Under the pieces are notes generated by a model that did not search any database, was not told the DNA's origin, and saw only the letters and a list, made by a program, of their open reading frames with translations. Made by a program: the position numbers and the translations under genes. Positions 1-6,639 of a stretch of DNA of 10,318 nt are shown here, piece after piece. The DNA comes from an uncultured Oscillospiraceae bacterium (GTDB lineage: Bacteria; Bacillota; Clostridia; Oscillospirales; Acutalibacteraceae), in NCBI GenBank assembly GCA_900550315.1, contig URRK01000048.1, positions 1-10,318 on the forward strand. Reading direction: 5' to 3'. Within the stretch, counting starts at the first letter, position 1. Each line of letters starts with the position of its first letter.

Positions 1-1658
1 GCGCGGTTCGCGGACTTTTGGGTAATTAAGATATCCTTACTGTCACACTTAAAATTTACGGCGTTACCCATGGTGCTGAGCGCCAAAAGCTCGTCCACAT
101 CGGATTTAAGCTTGATATTCAGATGATCCTCAAATACCGTAATTTTCTCAACAATCAAGCCAATGTCGCGCTTGTCGAGCTTTTCCTTTTTCAGCACCCC
201 GTCAAAGACTTCGATAACCGTTTTTGCCTTTCGGTTGGCGGTAATCATATTGTTGCGCATATTGTTGACATCGCCGAATTGCTTTTCGAGCATTTCAATG
301 CGGGTAAGCAGTTCTTCTTCCATCTCATCATAAAGCGCCGCCTTGGTTCGGCTTTTGGCGTCGGACAGCCCTGCGTCAATCAGCATTTTTTCTTTATACA
401 GCGCTTTGAGCTTTGCTTTAGCCTCATTAAGCTGTGCTTCAATGCTTTCAACCGTCGCGCCGAGTTGTTCCTCACGCTCGGGCTGCTCGTCGATAGTCTT
501 TTGCAGCTCGTCAATCATACCCTTGCAGTTATCGCGCACGCGGAGGATAAATTCCTTGAGCAGCCTGTCAAGCACATCTACGCGGATGTGGTGAGAGGTG
601 CAGCCCTTTAAACCGCGCTTGTGGTATGTACCGCAGGTGTAGGCAGGCGAGAGGTCGGGGCGGGACATAGAGAACATCGGGCTGCCGCAATCGCCGCAGA
701 ACATAAAGCCGGAATAATCGGTGGCGTACTTCTTCTCGCCGCGATAATTGCTCTTTGAGCGCAGCTCGAGCTGCTCTTTTGTGTAGGCGAAGGTCTTGCC
801 GTCCACAATCGGCTCGTGCGCGTTTTCTATCACGATATTGTCCTCGTTACCGAGTTTTACATCCTTGCCGTTAATGCCCTTGCGCGTGTACTTGCGCTGG
901 CGGAGCGTGCCGATGTAAAAATCGTTTTTAAGAATGGCCTGCACCGTGATAATGCTCCATTCGTTGTGCGCAGTAAGCTTGGTTGCCTTGCCCTCGGCTT
1001 CCTTTTGGGAAATCTCATTTGCCCTCGGGGTCGGCACGCCGCTGTCAGTCAGGTGATTTGCGATTTTTTTGTAACCCCAACCGAGGTTGTAGAGCCTGAA
1101 AACCTCGCGCACAACCTCCGCCGCAGGTGGATCTATCTCGTAGGTCATTTCTTTGGTATTGGTAATGCGGTAGCCGTAGGGCACGGCGCAAATCCATTGC
1201 CCGTTTTTCTGTCGGTTATCTATCATCTGCTTAATTTTTTTCGAGGTGTCGGTAACCGGCATTTCGTTCATCAGAAATTTGAACTGAATAAGCATCCAGT
1301 CGTCGCGGGTGGGATAGTCAATATTGTCGCCTATCGAGATAATGCGAATACCCGCGTCGCGCAGCGTTTCAAGCTCCAAAAGCCCCAAGCTGTTGCGGCG
1401 CGAGAAACGGGAGAAATCCTTGACGATTAAGATACGCACATCGCCGCTTATCAGCTCTTTGCGCATTTTTTGATAGTTCTCGCGCTGAGAAAAGGTGTAG
1501 CCGCTGCGATCTCTGTCCTCGTATATTGTCAGCTCCGCGTCGGGGAACTCCTTTGATACAAAGTCGCGGATTATCCGTTTTTGGTTTTCTATACTGGTAT
1601 TCTCGTGGCTGTCTTCCTGCAAATCCACCGAAATTCGGGCGTATCCGTCAATTTTCAA
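1..1658 (-). CDS. Large serine recombinase (resolvase/invertase N-terminus, recombinase and zinc-ribbon domains), 3' end outside window
   Basis: Site-specific recombinase of the large serine family (TndX/TnpX-like), which cuts and rejoins DNA through a serine-DNA link and usually integrates or excises mobile elements. The minus-strand frame is open from a TTG at 1656-1658 to the left edge (552 codons) with no stop or frameshift. Visible: the YARIS start motif with nucleophile Ser10; ILIVKDFSRFSRR around residues 76-88, the conserved arginine motif; a recombinase domain near residues 150-290; a zinc ribbon with Cys321, Cys324, Cys342 and Cys353; and a Glu/Lys-rich coiled coil at about 370-470. 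The TTG start is chosen because AAGGAG (1667-1672) lies 8 bases upstream and the catalytic fold begins at once. Family members are usually 500-570 residues, so only a short C-terminal end should be missing. It probably belongs to an integrated element lying mostly to the left. The family is certain; the element type is unknown. Confidence 0.93.
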   Translation of the reverse strand, partial: MKIDGYARISVDLQEDSHENTSIENQKRIIRDFVSKEFPDAELTIYEDRDRSGYTFSQRENYQKMRKELISGDVRILIVKDFSRFSRRNSLGLLELETLRDAGIRIISIGDNIDYPTRDDWMLIQFKFLMNEMPVTDTSKKIKQMIDNRQKNGQWICAVPYGYRITNTKEMTYEIDPPAAEVVREVFRLYNLGWGYKKIANHLTDSGVPTPRANEISQKEAEGKATKLTAHNEWSIITVQAILKNDFYIGTLRQRKYTRKGINGKDVKLGNEDNIVIENAHEPIVDGKTFAYTKEQLELRSKSNYRGEKKYATDYSGFMFCGDCGSPMFSMSRPDLSPAYTCGTYHKRGLKGCTSHHIRVDVLDRLLKEFILRVRDNCKGMIDELQKTIDEQPEREEQLGATVESIEAQLNEAKAKLKALYKEKMLIDAGLSDAKSRTKAALYDEMEEELLTRIEMLEKQFGDVNNMRNNMITANRKAKTVIEVFDGVLKKEKLDKRDIGLIVEKITVFEDHLNIKLKSDVDELLALSTMGNAVNFKCDSKDILITQKSANR

Positions 1659-1693
1659 CTTCGTTTCTCCTTGTCATATTTCTAACTAACAAC

Positions 1694-1722
1694 ATTGTAA
1701 TACAACCGAAGCCAAAAGTCAA
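1694..1722 (-). promoter_or_regulatory. Sigma-A promoter of the serine recombinase gene
   Basis: On the minus strand, -35 TTGACT (1717-1722) and -10 TACAAT (1694-1699) are separated by 17 bases. Transcription would start near 1687, about 30 bases before the TTG start codon. The fit to consensus is good; activity is inferred. Confidence 0.65.
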
Positions 1723-1769
1723 TATATATCGTATAATACTAATTATTTTTATACTCGACAATTTTTGCT

Positions 1770-1790
1770 AAATTCCAATTTCGGAATAAA
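1770..1790. promoter_or_regulatory. Palindromic operator-like site, copy 1
   Basis: Imperfect palindrome AAATTCCAATTTCGGAATAA, 39 bp upstream of a near-perfect second copy (1809-1828). It lies between the divergent recombinase and ATPase promoters. The spacing is close to four helical turns, which would suit cooperative binding of a dimeric regulator on one face of the DNA. Function is inferred. Confidence 0.55.
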
Positions 1791-1808
1791 CTTTTAAATT
1801 ATATATCT

Positions 1809-1828
1809 AAATTCCGATTTCGGAATTT
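1809..1828. promoter_or_regulatory. Palindromic operator-like site, copy 2
   Basis: Perfect palindrome: 9-base arms AAATTCCGA and TCGGAATTT around a TT centre. It ends 4 bp before the -35 box of the ATPase promoter. A related site (3733-3749) sits at the nitroreductase promoter. It is probably a regulator binding site; which protein binds is unknown. Confidence 0.6.
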
Positions 1829-1832
1829 ACTG

Positions 1833-1861
1833 TTGACTTTGTGGGAATAATATTGTATAAT
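1833..1861 (+). promoter_or_regulatory. Sigma-A promoter of the DUF4143 ATPase gene
   Basis: -35 TTGACT (1833-1838) and -10 TATAAT (1856-1861) with a 17-base spacer. The predicted start near 1868 leaves a leader of about 30 bases carrying AGGAGG. The palindrome immediately upstream suggests control by a DNA-binding protein. Confidence 0.75.
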
Positions 1862-1898
1862 ATCAATGCAGAGAATAATTGCATAGGAGGCGACCACC

Positions 1899-3122
1899 GT
1901 GGTACAGCGCGACGAATATTTAAATCAATTAAAAAAATGGAAAGACGAGCAGGTCATCAAGGTAATTACGGGTATTCGCAGATGCGGCAAATCCACCTTG
2001 CTTGAAATGTACCGCGACTATTTAAAGTCGGAGGGCGTTTCCGACGATAGGATAATCTCAATAAACTTTGAGGAACTGGAGTACGAGGAGCTTTCGGATT
2101 ACAAGGCTCTGTACAACTATATCAAGGAGCGGCTGCACAAAACCGAGACAACCTATATCTTCTTAGACGAAATACAGCAAGTCGAAAACTTTCAAAAGTC
2201 GGTCGACAGCCTTTATGTCAAGAAAAATACCGATATTTATATCACGGGTTCTAACGCATATTTGCTGTCGGGCGAGCTTGCAACGCTGCTTTCGGGAAGA
2301 TATGTGGAGATAAATATGCTGCCGCTTTCGTTTGCCGAGTTCTGTCAGATAAAAAAGAGCGGCGACAAAAACGAACTCTTTGCCGAATATATGAAAAACG
2401 GCGGACTTCCTTATATTACAAATTTCGGTGATGACAGCGAGAAAATCGACACCTACCTTGAGGGTATCTACAATACCATAATCGTTAAGGATATTGAGGA
2501 GCGGCAAAAGCGCAGGGAAAGCGACCCCAACAAGCGAAAGGTTACGGACATCGCTTTGCTTAAAAACATATCAAGGTTTCTTGCGGGTTCAATCGGCAGT
2601 CCGATATCCGTAAAAAGCATTGCGGACTATGTAACGTCAAGCGGCAGAAAGGTATCGCAGAACACGGTCGATGATTATGTCGAGGCACTGACCGAGCCGT
2701 ATATATTCTATCCCGTAGAGCGATATGACGTGCTCGGCAAGCAGCTTTTAAAAAAGAATCGGAAAATGTATATCGTCGATCTCGGACTTCGCCGACATTT
2801 GCTCGCAAGGCAAAGGTATGACCTCGGGTTTTCTCTTGAGAACATAATCTATTTTGAACTGCTGCGCCGCGGTTACAGCGTGAATATAGGTAAAGTCGGC
2901 GCGGCGGAAATAGATTTTGTCGCAAGAAAAAACGACAATGTGTCTTATTATCAAGTCACCGCTTCAATGACCGAGGAGTCCACCTTTGAAAGAGAAATGT
3001 CGCCGCTCAAAGGCATAACCGACAATTACCCGAAAACGGTAATAACGCTCGACCGCTTTACCCTCGGCAACTATGAGGGCATAGAGGTCGTCAATGCTGT
3101 CGATTGGCTGCTTGATAAGTGA
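1899..3122 (+). CDS. ATP-binding protein, AAA_14 ATPase with C-terminal DUF4143 domain
   Basis: Predicted P-loop ATPase of the AAA_14/DUF4143 family. The family is widespread, often laterally transferred, and has no agreed cellular role. Visible: Walker A GIRRCGKS (residues 25-32), Walker B YIFLDE (86-91), sensor-like ITGSNA (115-120) and SGRY (132-135). The C-terminal DUF4143 part has a pattern like PD-(D/E)XK nucleases: Glu320, then EIDFV (337-341) and YYQV (350-353). Its 407 residues are normal for the family. Start: GTG at 1899-1901, chosen because AGGAGG (1885-1890) lies 8 bases upstream. The gene is monocistronic, with its own promoter, paired palindromes and a terminator. The nuclease-like fold is family knowledge plus motif matching; activity is not shown. 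The antisense frames in this gene are shadows. Confidence 0.93.
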   Translation: MVQRDEYLNQLKKWKDEQVIKVITGIRRCGKSTLLEMYRDYLKSEGVSDDRIISINFEELEYEELSDYKALYNYIKERLHKTETTYIFLDEIQQVENFQKSVDSLYVKKNTDIYITGSNAYLLSGELATLLSGRYVEINMLPLSFAEFCQIKKSGDKNELFAEYMKNGGLPYITNFGDDSEKIDTYLEGIYNTIIVKDIEERQKRRESDPNKRKVTDIALLKNISRFLAGSIGSPISVKSIADYVTSSGRKVSQNTVDDYVEALTEPYIFYPVERYDVLGKQLLKKNRKMYIVDLGLRRHLLARQRYDLGFSLENIIYFELLRRGYSVNIGKVGAAEIDFVARKNDNVSYYQVTASMTEESTFEREMSPLKGITDNYPKTVITLDRFTLGNYEGIEVVNAVDWLLDK

Positions 3123-3137
3123 ACCTTTTAATCAAAC

Positions 3138-3180
3138 GCTCTGTCTGTATTCTTTCGGATACGGCAGGGCGCCTATCTTT
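3138..3180 (+). terminator. Intrinsic terminator after the ATPase gene
   Basis: Stem 3138-3150 pairs with 3159-3170 (12 pairs, one bulged T, a few G-T pairs) around an 8-base loop. It is followed by GCCTATCTTTT. It starts 15 bases after the stop codon. Confidence 0.6.
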
Positions 3181-3224
3181 TATCGAAATAAGCTACCTGT
3201 GAGCACCTTATGCGTTCGCTACTA

Positions 3225-3262
3225 TTGACAAAATTGCGTTAAGTGTTTATAATAGAAAACAC
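3225..3262 (+). promoter_or_regulatory. Consensus sigma-A promoter of the XRE regulator, with an inverted repeat over the -10 box
   Basis: Perfect consensus: TTGACA (3225-3230), 17 bases, TATAAT (3248-3253). The inverted repeat GTGTTT (3243-3248) / AAACAC (3257-3262) spans the -10 box and is a plausible site for autorepression by the regulator encoded just downstream, as is usual for HipB-like proteins. The autorepression is inference. Confidence 0.75.
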
Positions 3263-3277
3263 ACGAGGTGAGTGCAA

Positions 3278-3586
3278 ATGAAAAATGCAGCGTATAATAT
3301 TATGCCCGATACGGAGAATATTCTTAAAACTATGGGCGAGCAAATAAAAATGGCACGGCTCAGAAGAAAACTGTCTGCAACATTGGTCGCCGAGCGTGCG
3401 AGAATCAGCCGCTCAACACTGTGGAAGGTGGAAAACGGCAATCCGTCGGTTGCCGTCGGTATTTACGCCGCCGTTTTGCATGCGCTCAACAATATGGATA
3501 AGGACCTTTTAAAAATCGCAGGCGACGACGAGCTCGGCAGAAAGCTACAGGATATCGAGTTGCTGCGAAGAGGTAAGCGTCAATAA
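3278..3586 (+). CDS. XRE-family helix-turn-helix regulator, HipB-like (orphan antitoxin type)
   Basis: Small DNA-binding protein of 102 residues. The cro/C1-type helix-turn-helix spans about residues 17-75: MGEQIKMARLRRKLSA, then AERARISRSTLWKVENG, the recognition region, then NPSVAVGIYAAVLHAL. The C-terminal stretch DDELGRKLQDIELLRR is typical of XRE proteins encoded just upstream of HipA-family kinase toxins, where they act as antitoxin and autorepressor. Start: ATG at 3278, 7 bases after GAGGTG (3265-3270); an in-frame GTG at 3272 overlaps that site and is less likely. No hipA-like gene follows: a strong terminator begins 6 bases after the stop and the next gene is a nitroreductase. It is either a solitary regulator or the remnant of a toxin-antitoxin pair. 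XRE family is sure; the HipB link is moderate. Confidence 0.88.
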   Translation: MKNAAYNIMPDTENILKTMGEQIKMARLRRKLSATLVAERARISRSTLWKVENGNPSVAVGIYAAVLHALNNMDKDLLKIAGDDELGRKLQDIELLRRGKRQ

Positions 3587-3591
3587 ATTTA

Positions 3592-3637
3592 TGGGGAACA
3601 TTTGACAGGGTAAATCCCCGCAAATGTTCCCCATTTT
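3592..3637 (+). terminator. Strong intrinsic terminator after the XRE gene
   Basis: Perfect 13-bp stem: TGGGGAACATTTG (3592-3604) pairs with 3621-3633, 16-base loop, then TTTT. It closes the XRE transcription unit, so transcription for a partner gene is not expected to continue. Confidence 0.75.
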
Positions 3638-3701
3638 AAACTCTCTGCGCCTCTTTACAAGGCGTGAGTGATTATTTTACTAACCGATTTTTAAATTGCT
3701 G

Positions 3702-3730
3702 TTGAAATCCGCGTTTTTTCGTGATATAAT
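3702..3730 (+). promoter_or_regulatory. Sigma-A promoter of the nitroreductase operon
   Basis: -35 TTGAAA (3702-3707), 17 bases, -10 TATAAT (3725-3730). The start is expected near 3737, inside the palindrome at 3733-3749. The leader before the nitroreductase ATG would be about 97 bases. Confidence 0.75.
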
Positions 3731-3732
3731 AT

Positions 3733-3749
3733 AATTCCAAAATCGGTAT
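3733..3749. promoter_or_regulatory. Operator-like palindrome at the nitroreductase promoter, copy 3
   Basis: AATTCCAAAATCGGTAT matches the ATPase-promoter palindrome (read on its other strand) at 15 of 17 positions. It begins 2 bp after the -10 box and covers the expected transcription start, a classic repressor position. Function is inferred from sequence and place. Confidence 0.5.
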
Positions 3750-3758
3750 GGATTTTTC

Positions 3759-3817
3759 TGAGTACCATGCTCATTTTTCGCCATACATCCGTTTAAATCG
3801 GGTGTATGGCGATTTTT
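3759..3817 (+). promoter_or_regulatory. Tandem leader hairpins with U-tracts (possible attenuator)
   Basis: Two hairpins, each followed by five T's, lie between promoter and gene. The first (3759-3773) has 6 pairs and a CCA loop, with T's at 3774-3778. The second pairs CGCCATACATCCG (3779-3791) with 3799-3811, 13 pairs including one G-T, with T's at 3813-3817. AGGAGG follows at 3821-3826. The second is a good intrinsic terminator inside the 5' leader, so either read-through is regulated or a short RNA of about 80 bases ends here. Confidence 0.6.
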
Positions 3818-3833
3818 AATAGGAGGTTTTATT

Positions 3834-4355
3834 ATGGCAAACGAAGTATTGGAAACAATCAAATCGCGCAGGAGCGTTCGCGCCTATAAGAGGGACGCCG
3901 TGCCGCAGGAACTGCTGAGGGAAATCTGCGAAGCAGGAACCTATGCCCCGACGGGCGGAGGACGGCAATCGCCGACAATTATTGCCGTTACAACCGAAAA
4001 ATATCGCAATGAGCTTGCCTGCCTTAACGCGGAGATTATGGGAAAGAATACCGACCCGTACTACGGCGCTCCGGTAATTATCCTCGTTCTTGCCGAGGGA
4101 ACTGCAAGCACCTTCGTTGAGGACGGCAGCTGCGTGCTTGAAAATATGATGCTCGCCGCCGCGTCGCTCGGGCTCGGTTCTGTTTGGGTACACAGAGAGC
4201 GCGAGATTTTCGACAGCGAAAAGGGCAAGGCTCTCCTGCGTGAATGGGGCCTTGACGAAACACTTCGCGGGGTCGGCAGTATAGCACTCGGCTATCCCGC
4301 TACGAAACCGGGAGAACCCGAAAAACGCAAGGACGACTATGTAGTTATTGTGTAG
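3834..4355 (+). CDS. Nitroreductase family protein (FMN-dependent oxidoreductase)
   Basis: Cytoplasmic FMN enzyme of the nitroreductase superfamily, which reduces nitro compounds, quinones or related substrates with NAD(P)H; the true substrate cannot be read from sequence. Visible: RRSVRAY (residues 12-18), which contacts the FMN phosphate; APTGGGRQSP (38-47), the flavin-contact loop; LGLGSVW (112-118) before the dimer-core helix; and a C-terminal GYP motif followed by KPGEPEKRK. At 173 residues it is one of the short members. Start ATG 3834 has AGGAGG at 3821-3826, 7 bases upstream. It is the first gene of an operon with the membrane protein 34 bases downstream, and its leader carries a palindrome and terminator-like hairpins, so expression is probably conditional. 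Confidence 0.92.
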   Translation: MANEVLETIKSRRSVRAYKRDAVPQELLREICEAGTYAPTGGGRQSPTIIAVTTEKYRNELACLNAEIMGKNTDPYYGAPVIILVLAEGTASTFVEDGSCVLENMMLAAASLGLGSVWVHREREIFDSEKGKALLREWGLDETLRGVGSIALGYPATKPGEPEKRKDDYVVIV

Positions 4356-4389
4356 GATTGTGTTGCAATAAAGGAAGTGGTTAAAAATA

Positions 4390-5094
4390 ATGAGCCAAAA
4401 GATCAAAATATCAAGTGAGATTGCCTATTTTGCCGCAATTGTTTTGCTGTCCTTGGCGGTCGCAATTCTTTCTACCGCCGATTTCGGAATATCAATGATT
4501 GTTGCACCGGCATATCTTTTAAGCTTGAAAGCCGGATTTTTAAGCTTTGGGCAAGCTGAATATGTTGTTCAGGCAATTGTATTTATTCTTCTTTGCATTG
4601 TCCTCAAAAGGTTCAGGTTTGTTTACTTCTTTTCATTCGGGACCTGCCTTATCTACGGATTTGTGCTTGACCTATGGAGAAAAATTCCGTTTCTGAATCC
4701 TGCGGCAACGCCGCCCGGAAGTATGAACCTGCCGCTTCGTATTGCAATGTTTGTTATCGGTATGATACTCACATCCTTTTCTGTTGCGCTGTTTTTTAAA
4801 ACCTACCTTTTCCCGCAGGTGTATGACTTTTTTGTGAAAGCGGTTTCCTGTAAATACGGGATAAAGCTATCCCGCCTGAAAACAATCGTAGATCTCTCAT
4901 GCCTTACGGCAAGCGTAATTATGACATTTGCATTTTTCGGCGAAATCAGAGGCATAGGTTGGGGTACTCTTATCATGGCTCTTTTAAACGGCACTGTAAT
5001 AGGCTATTTCTCAAAGCTGCTTGATAAAGCCTTTGACTTTCAGCCGACTTTCACACGGTTTGCCGCCATGTTCAAATTGGGGACTGTGGCGTAG
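4390..5094 (+). CDS. Multi-pass membrane protein, DUF6198-type (YczE/YitT-like)
   Basis: Integral membrane protein of 234 residues with about six hydrophobic helices: roughly 11-33, 57-75, 77-95, 115-137, 165-186 and 189-208. The motif ADFGISMIVAPAYLLSLK after the first helix, and FGQAEYV, are features I associate with the DUF6198 group related to YczE/YitT proteins. No substrate or reaction is established for the group, and I assign none. A purine-rich AAGGAAGTGG (4371-4380) precedes the ATG by 9 bases. The gene lies 34 bases after the nitroreductase with no terminator between and a strong one after it, so the two are co-transcribed. In this family the pairing may mean transport or sensing linked to redox chemistry; that is speculation. 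Complete gene. Confidence 0.85.
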   Translation: MSQKIKISSEIAYFAAIVLLSLAVAILSTADFGISMIVAPAYLLSLKAGFLSFGQAEYVVQAIVFILLCIVLKRFRFVYFFSFGTCLIYGFVLDLWRKIPFLNPAATPPGSMNLPLRIAMFVIGMILTSFSVALFFKTYLFPQVYDFFVKAVSCKYGIKLSRLKTIVDLSCLTASVIMTFAFFGEIRGIGWGTLIMALLNGTVIGYFSKLLDKAFDFQPTFTRFAAMFKLGTVA

Positions 5095-5113
5095 CTGCGA
5101 ATTTCAGCATACA

Positions 5114-5151
5114 AAAACCTCCGTATTTCTGTTAAGCAATACGGAGGTTTT
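5114..5151 (+). terminator. Intrinsic terminator of the nitroreductase operon
   Basis: Perfect 14-bp stem: AAAACCTCCGTATT (5114-5127) pairs with 5138-5151, around a 10-base loop; the 3' arm ends in TTTTG. The flanking A and T runs make it potentially bidirectional, so it could also stop transcription arriving from the right. Confidence 0.8.
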
Positions 5152-5565
5152 GTTTATACTAAGCTATGTGCGCGGCAGACTGCCGCTCCCAATTTACCTC
5201 GCGTCGCGCGATTTTGAAGTCTTTGCGCGCGGTGCTGCCGGGTTATTAAGATTGTAGGCAAGCAGCTCTTTGACGGTTCCGTTTACCGTGACGGTTATTC
5301 TGCCTGACGTTTGAAAAGGCAATAAAGTTTTGAACTTAAATCGAATTGTTCCAACCTATCTTGACAGTGTTTTTTCTATTTGCGGCACCTTCATGTCGCA
5401 ATGAGCTTTGCAATAGAATCAACTTGCTGTTTTGTCAACCGCTTCCTGCACAGTAATTTTTTGTAGAAACCCTTTGCGCAGCATAATCATAGCACGGTCG
5501 ACCGGATTCTATTTTAATAATATGCCTACATTGTTAACGACGATAAAATTAACAGGATTACCGCT
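5152..5565. other. Gene-free stretch with possible decayed minus-strand coding remnant
   Basis: No intact gene is visible. On the minus strand, one reading frame from about 5510 down to the stop at 5194-5196 gives protein-like stretches, RAMIMLRKGFLQKITVQEA and then SGRITVTVNGTVKELLAYNL, separated by two in-frame stops (TGA, TAG). I cannot name the family. The piece near 5165-5240 is richer in G+C than the sequence to its right. It may be a decayed gene or chance. No promoter or start codon with a ribosome site was found for it. Confidence 0.25.
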
Positions 5566-6573
5566 TTACTCATCAATTATTATTCTTACAATATCCTCAA
5601 ATGCTTTTTTGCATTTATCCTGGCTACGCTGCTCCATTCCATAAGCGGTTTTATTGGAATTTTGAACTGTATAATTAGATAAGAATTGTACTAAGTAATT
5701 TATATCGTTTTTCGAAAACAATGCATAGTATACATACCGCTCCTCCTCAACACCTTTTTCTTTGTTAAATCGGGTTTGGTAAACATAGCAAACGGCGGTG
5801 TTTTTCCCGCTAATCACAGAACCGGCCTTTGAGCCCTTTATGGCTTCTATTTCATTTACCGCCATTCTAATAGATTCTGTGGATATTCTGTTAAAGTTTT
5901 TTACTGCAACAACATTTAACACGCAGTTTTCATATACCGGGGCTTCTAAACCTATTCCGGTAGTCGTTGGGTTTTCGCCGTTTTGAAACAGAATACTGGA
6001 AAGGCTGTTGTTAAGGTTTTGCGGTAACCCAGATAAGGTAGGCAAGAAGGAGTTTTTATTGCCTAAATATGATACGATTTCGCTGTATCTTTTTTCATCC
6101 GTATCCGTTTCACTGCATTTTCTCGAAAAAGTAGCTTTGCCGTCATTGTCAAATACCGGGTGACAATCCCGGCGCAAATTGCTTGCATTGTACAGTGCTG
6201 AATAGATATTCTTAACATCAGCAGTTACATTTTTTATTTGGTTGTAAGCAAAAAAACCGTTAGCATATTTTGAAACAGGCACTTCTTTCGGAATGTATTG
6301 AAGCTTCTCTTCATAAGGATATGCCTTTTCTCCCGCACGGTTTATACTTTCTTCCAGCCGATTATCGGCTCCCAATTCAGCTGAAATTTTTGTACTATTC
6401 ATGTTAAACCAACCAAATTGCAATGTGCCAATTCCTATTGCCAAAAGTGCTGCAAACGCAGCGAGCAAAGTACACAGTAGTTTTTTCCTTTGGCCGGGTT
6501 TGTATAATTTTTTTCCTTCAAGTCGTTTAGAAACCGTTTTATTATGTTTATTCATGCCGCAAATCATTTTCAT
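5566..6573 (-). CDS. Membrane-anchored extracytoplasmic protein of unknown function
   Basis: 335 residues; I do not recognise the family. A basic N-terminus (about residues 8-31, rich in Lys/Arg) precedes one hydrophobic helix at 32-54, predicting an N-in anchor with the remaining 280 residues outside the cell. There is no lipobox and no LPXTG. The external part has three cysteines (one in RRDCHP, one in RKCSET, one in YENCVLN), a mid-region rich in Asn/Ser, and an end with alternating short strands and charged segments (VCYVYQTRFNKEKGVEEERYVYYAL). Start ATG at 6571-6573 has GGTGGAG (6580-6586) 6 bases upstream and a good promoter. It points away from the recombinase segment. No downstream partner is visible and no clear terminator follows the stop at 5566. 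It could be a sensor, anti-sigma-like or surface protein; none is supported by motifs. Confidence 0.8.
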   Translation of the reverse strand: MKMICGMNKHNKTVSKRLEGKKLYKPGQRKKLLCTLLAAFAALLAIGIGTLQFGWFNMNSTKISAELGADNRLEESINRAGEKAYPYEEKLQYIPKEVPVSKYANGFFAYNQIKNVTADVKNIYSALYNASNLRRDCHPVFDNDGKATFSRKCSETDTDEKRYSEIVSYLGNKNSFLPTLSGLPQNLNNSLSSILFQNGENPTTTGIGLEAPVYENCVLNVVAVKNFNRISTESIRMAVNEIEAIKGSKAGSVISGKNTAVCYVYQTRFNKEKGVEEERYVYYALFSKNDINYLVQFLSNYTVQNSNKTAYGMEQRSQDKCKKAFEDIVRIIIDE

Positions 6574-6603
6574 GAAAACTCCACCCTTTCTTTATCTAAG
6601 AGT

Positions 6604-6632
6604 ATTTTACCATAATTTCGGGTATATGTAAA
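6604..6632 (-). promoter_or_regulatory. Extended -10 promoter of the 335-residue membrane protein gene
   Basis: On the minus strand, -35 TTTACA (6627-6632), 17 bases, then TGG-TAAAAT with the -10 at 6604-6609. The expected start near 6597 leaves a leader of about 24 bases containing the ribosome site. Confidence 0.65.
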
Positions 6633-6639
6633 CTTTGGA

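Noticed and set aside
123..1430. Plus-strand open frames across the serine recombinase gene
   Set aside because: They are antisense to an uninterrupted minus-strand recombinase with catalytic serine and zinc-ribbon cysteines; their translations show no domain.
2163..2954. Several antisense open frames within the ATPase gene
   Set aside because: No ribosome sites, no recognisable protein features; the plus-strand gene with full ATPase motifs explains the region.
3592..3637. Long inverted repeat considered as a miniature transposable element
   Set aside because: Short, directly after a stop codon, and followed by T's; an ordinary terminator explains it.
4478..4490. CCGATTTCGGAAT, identical to part of the operator palindrome
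   Set aside because: It lies inside the membrane protein gene and encodes the ADFGIS motif, which appears conserved for protein reasons; no promoter is nearby. Probably coincidence.
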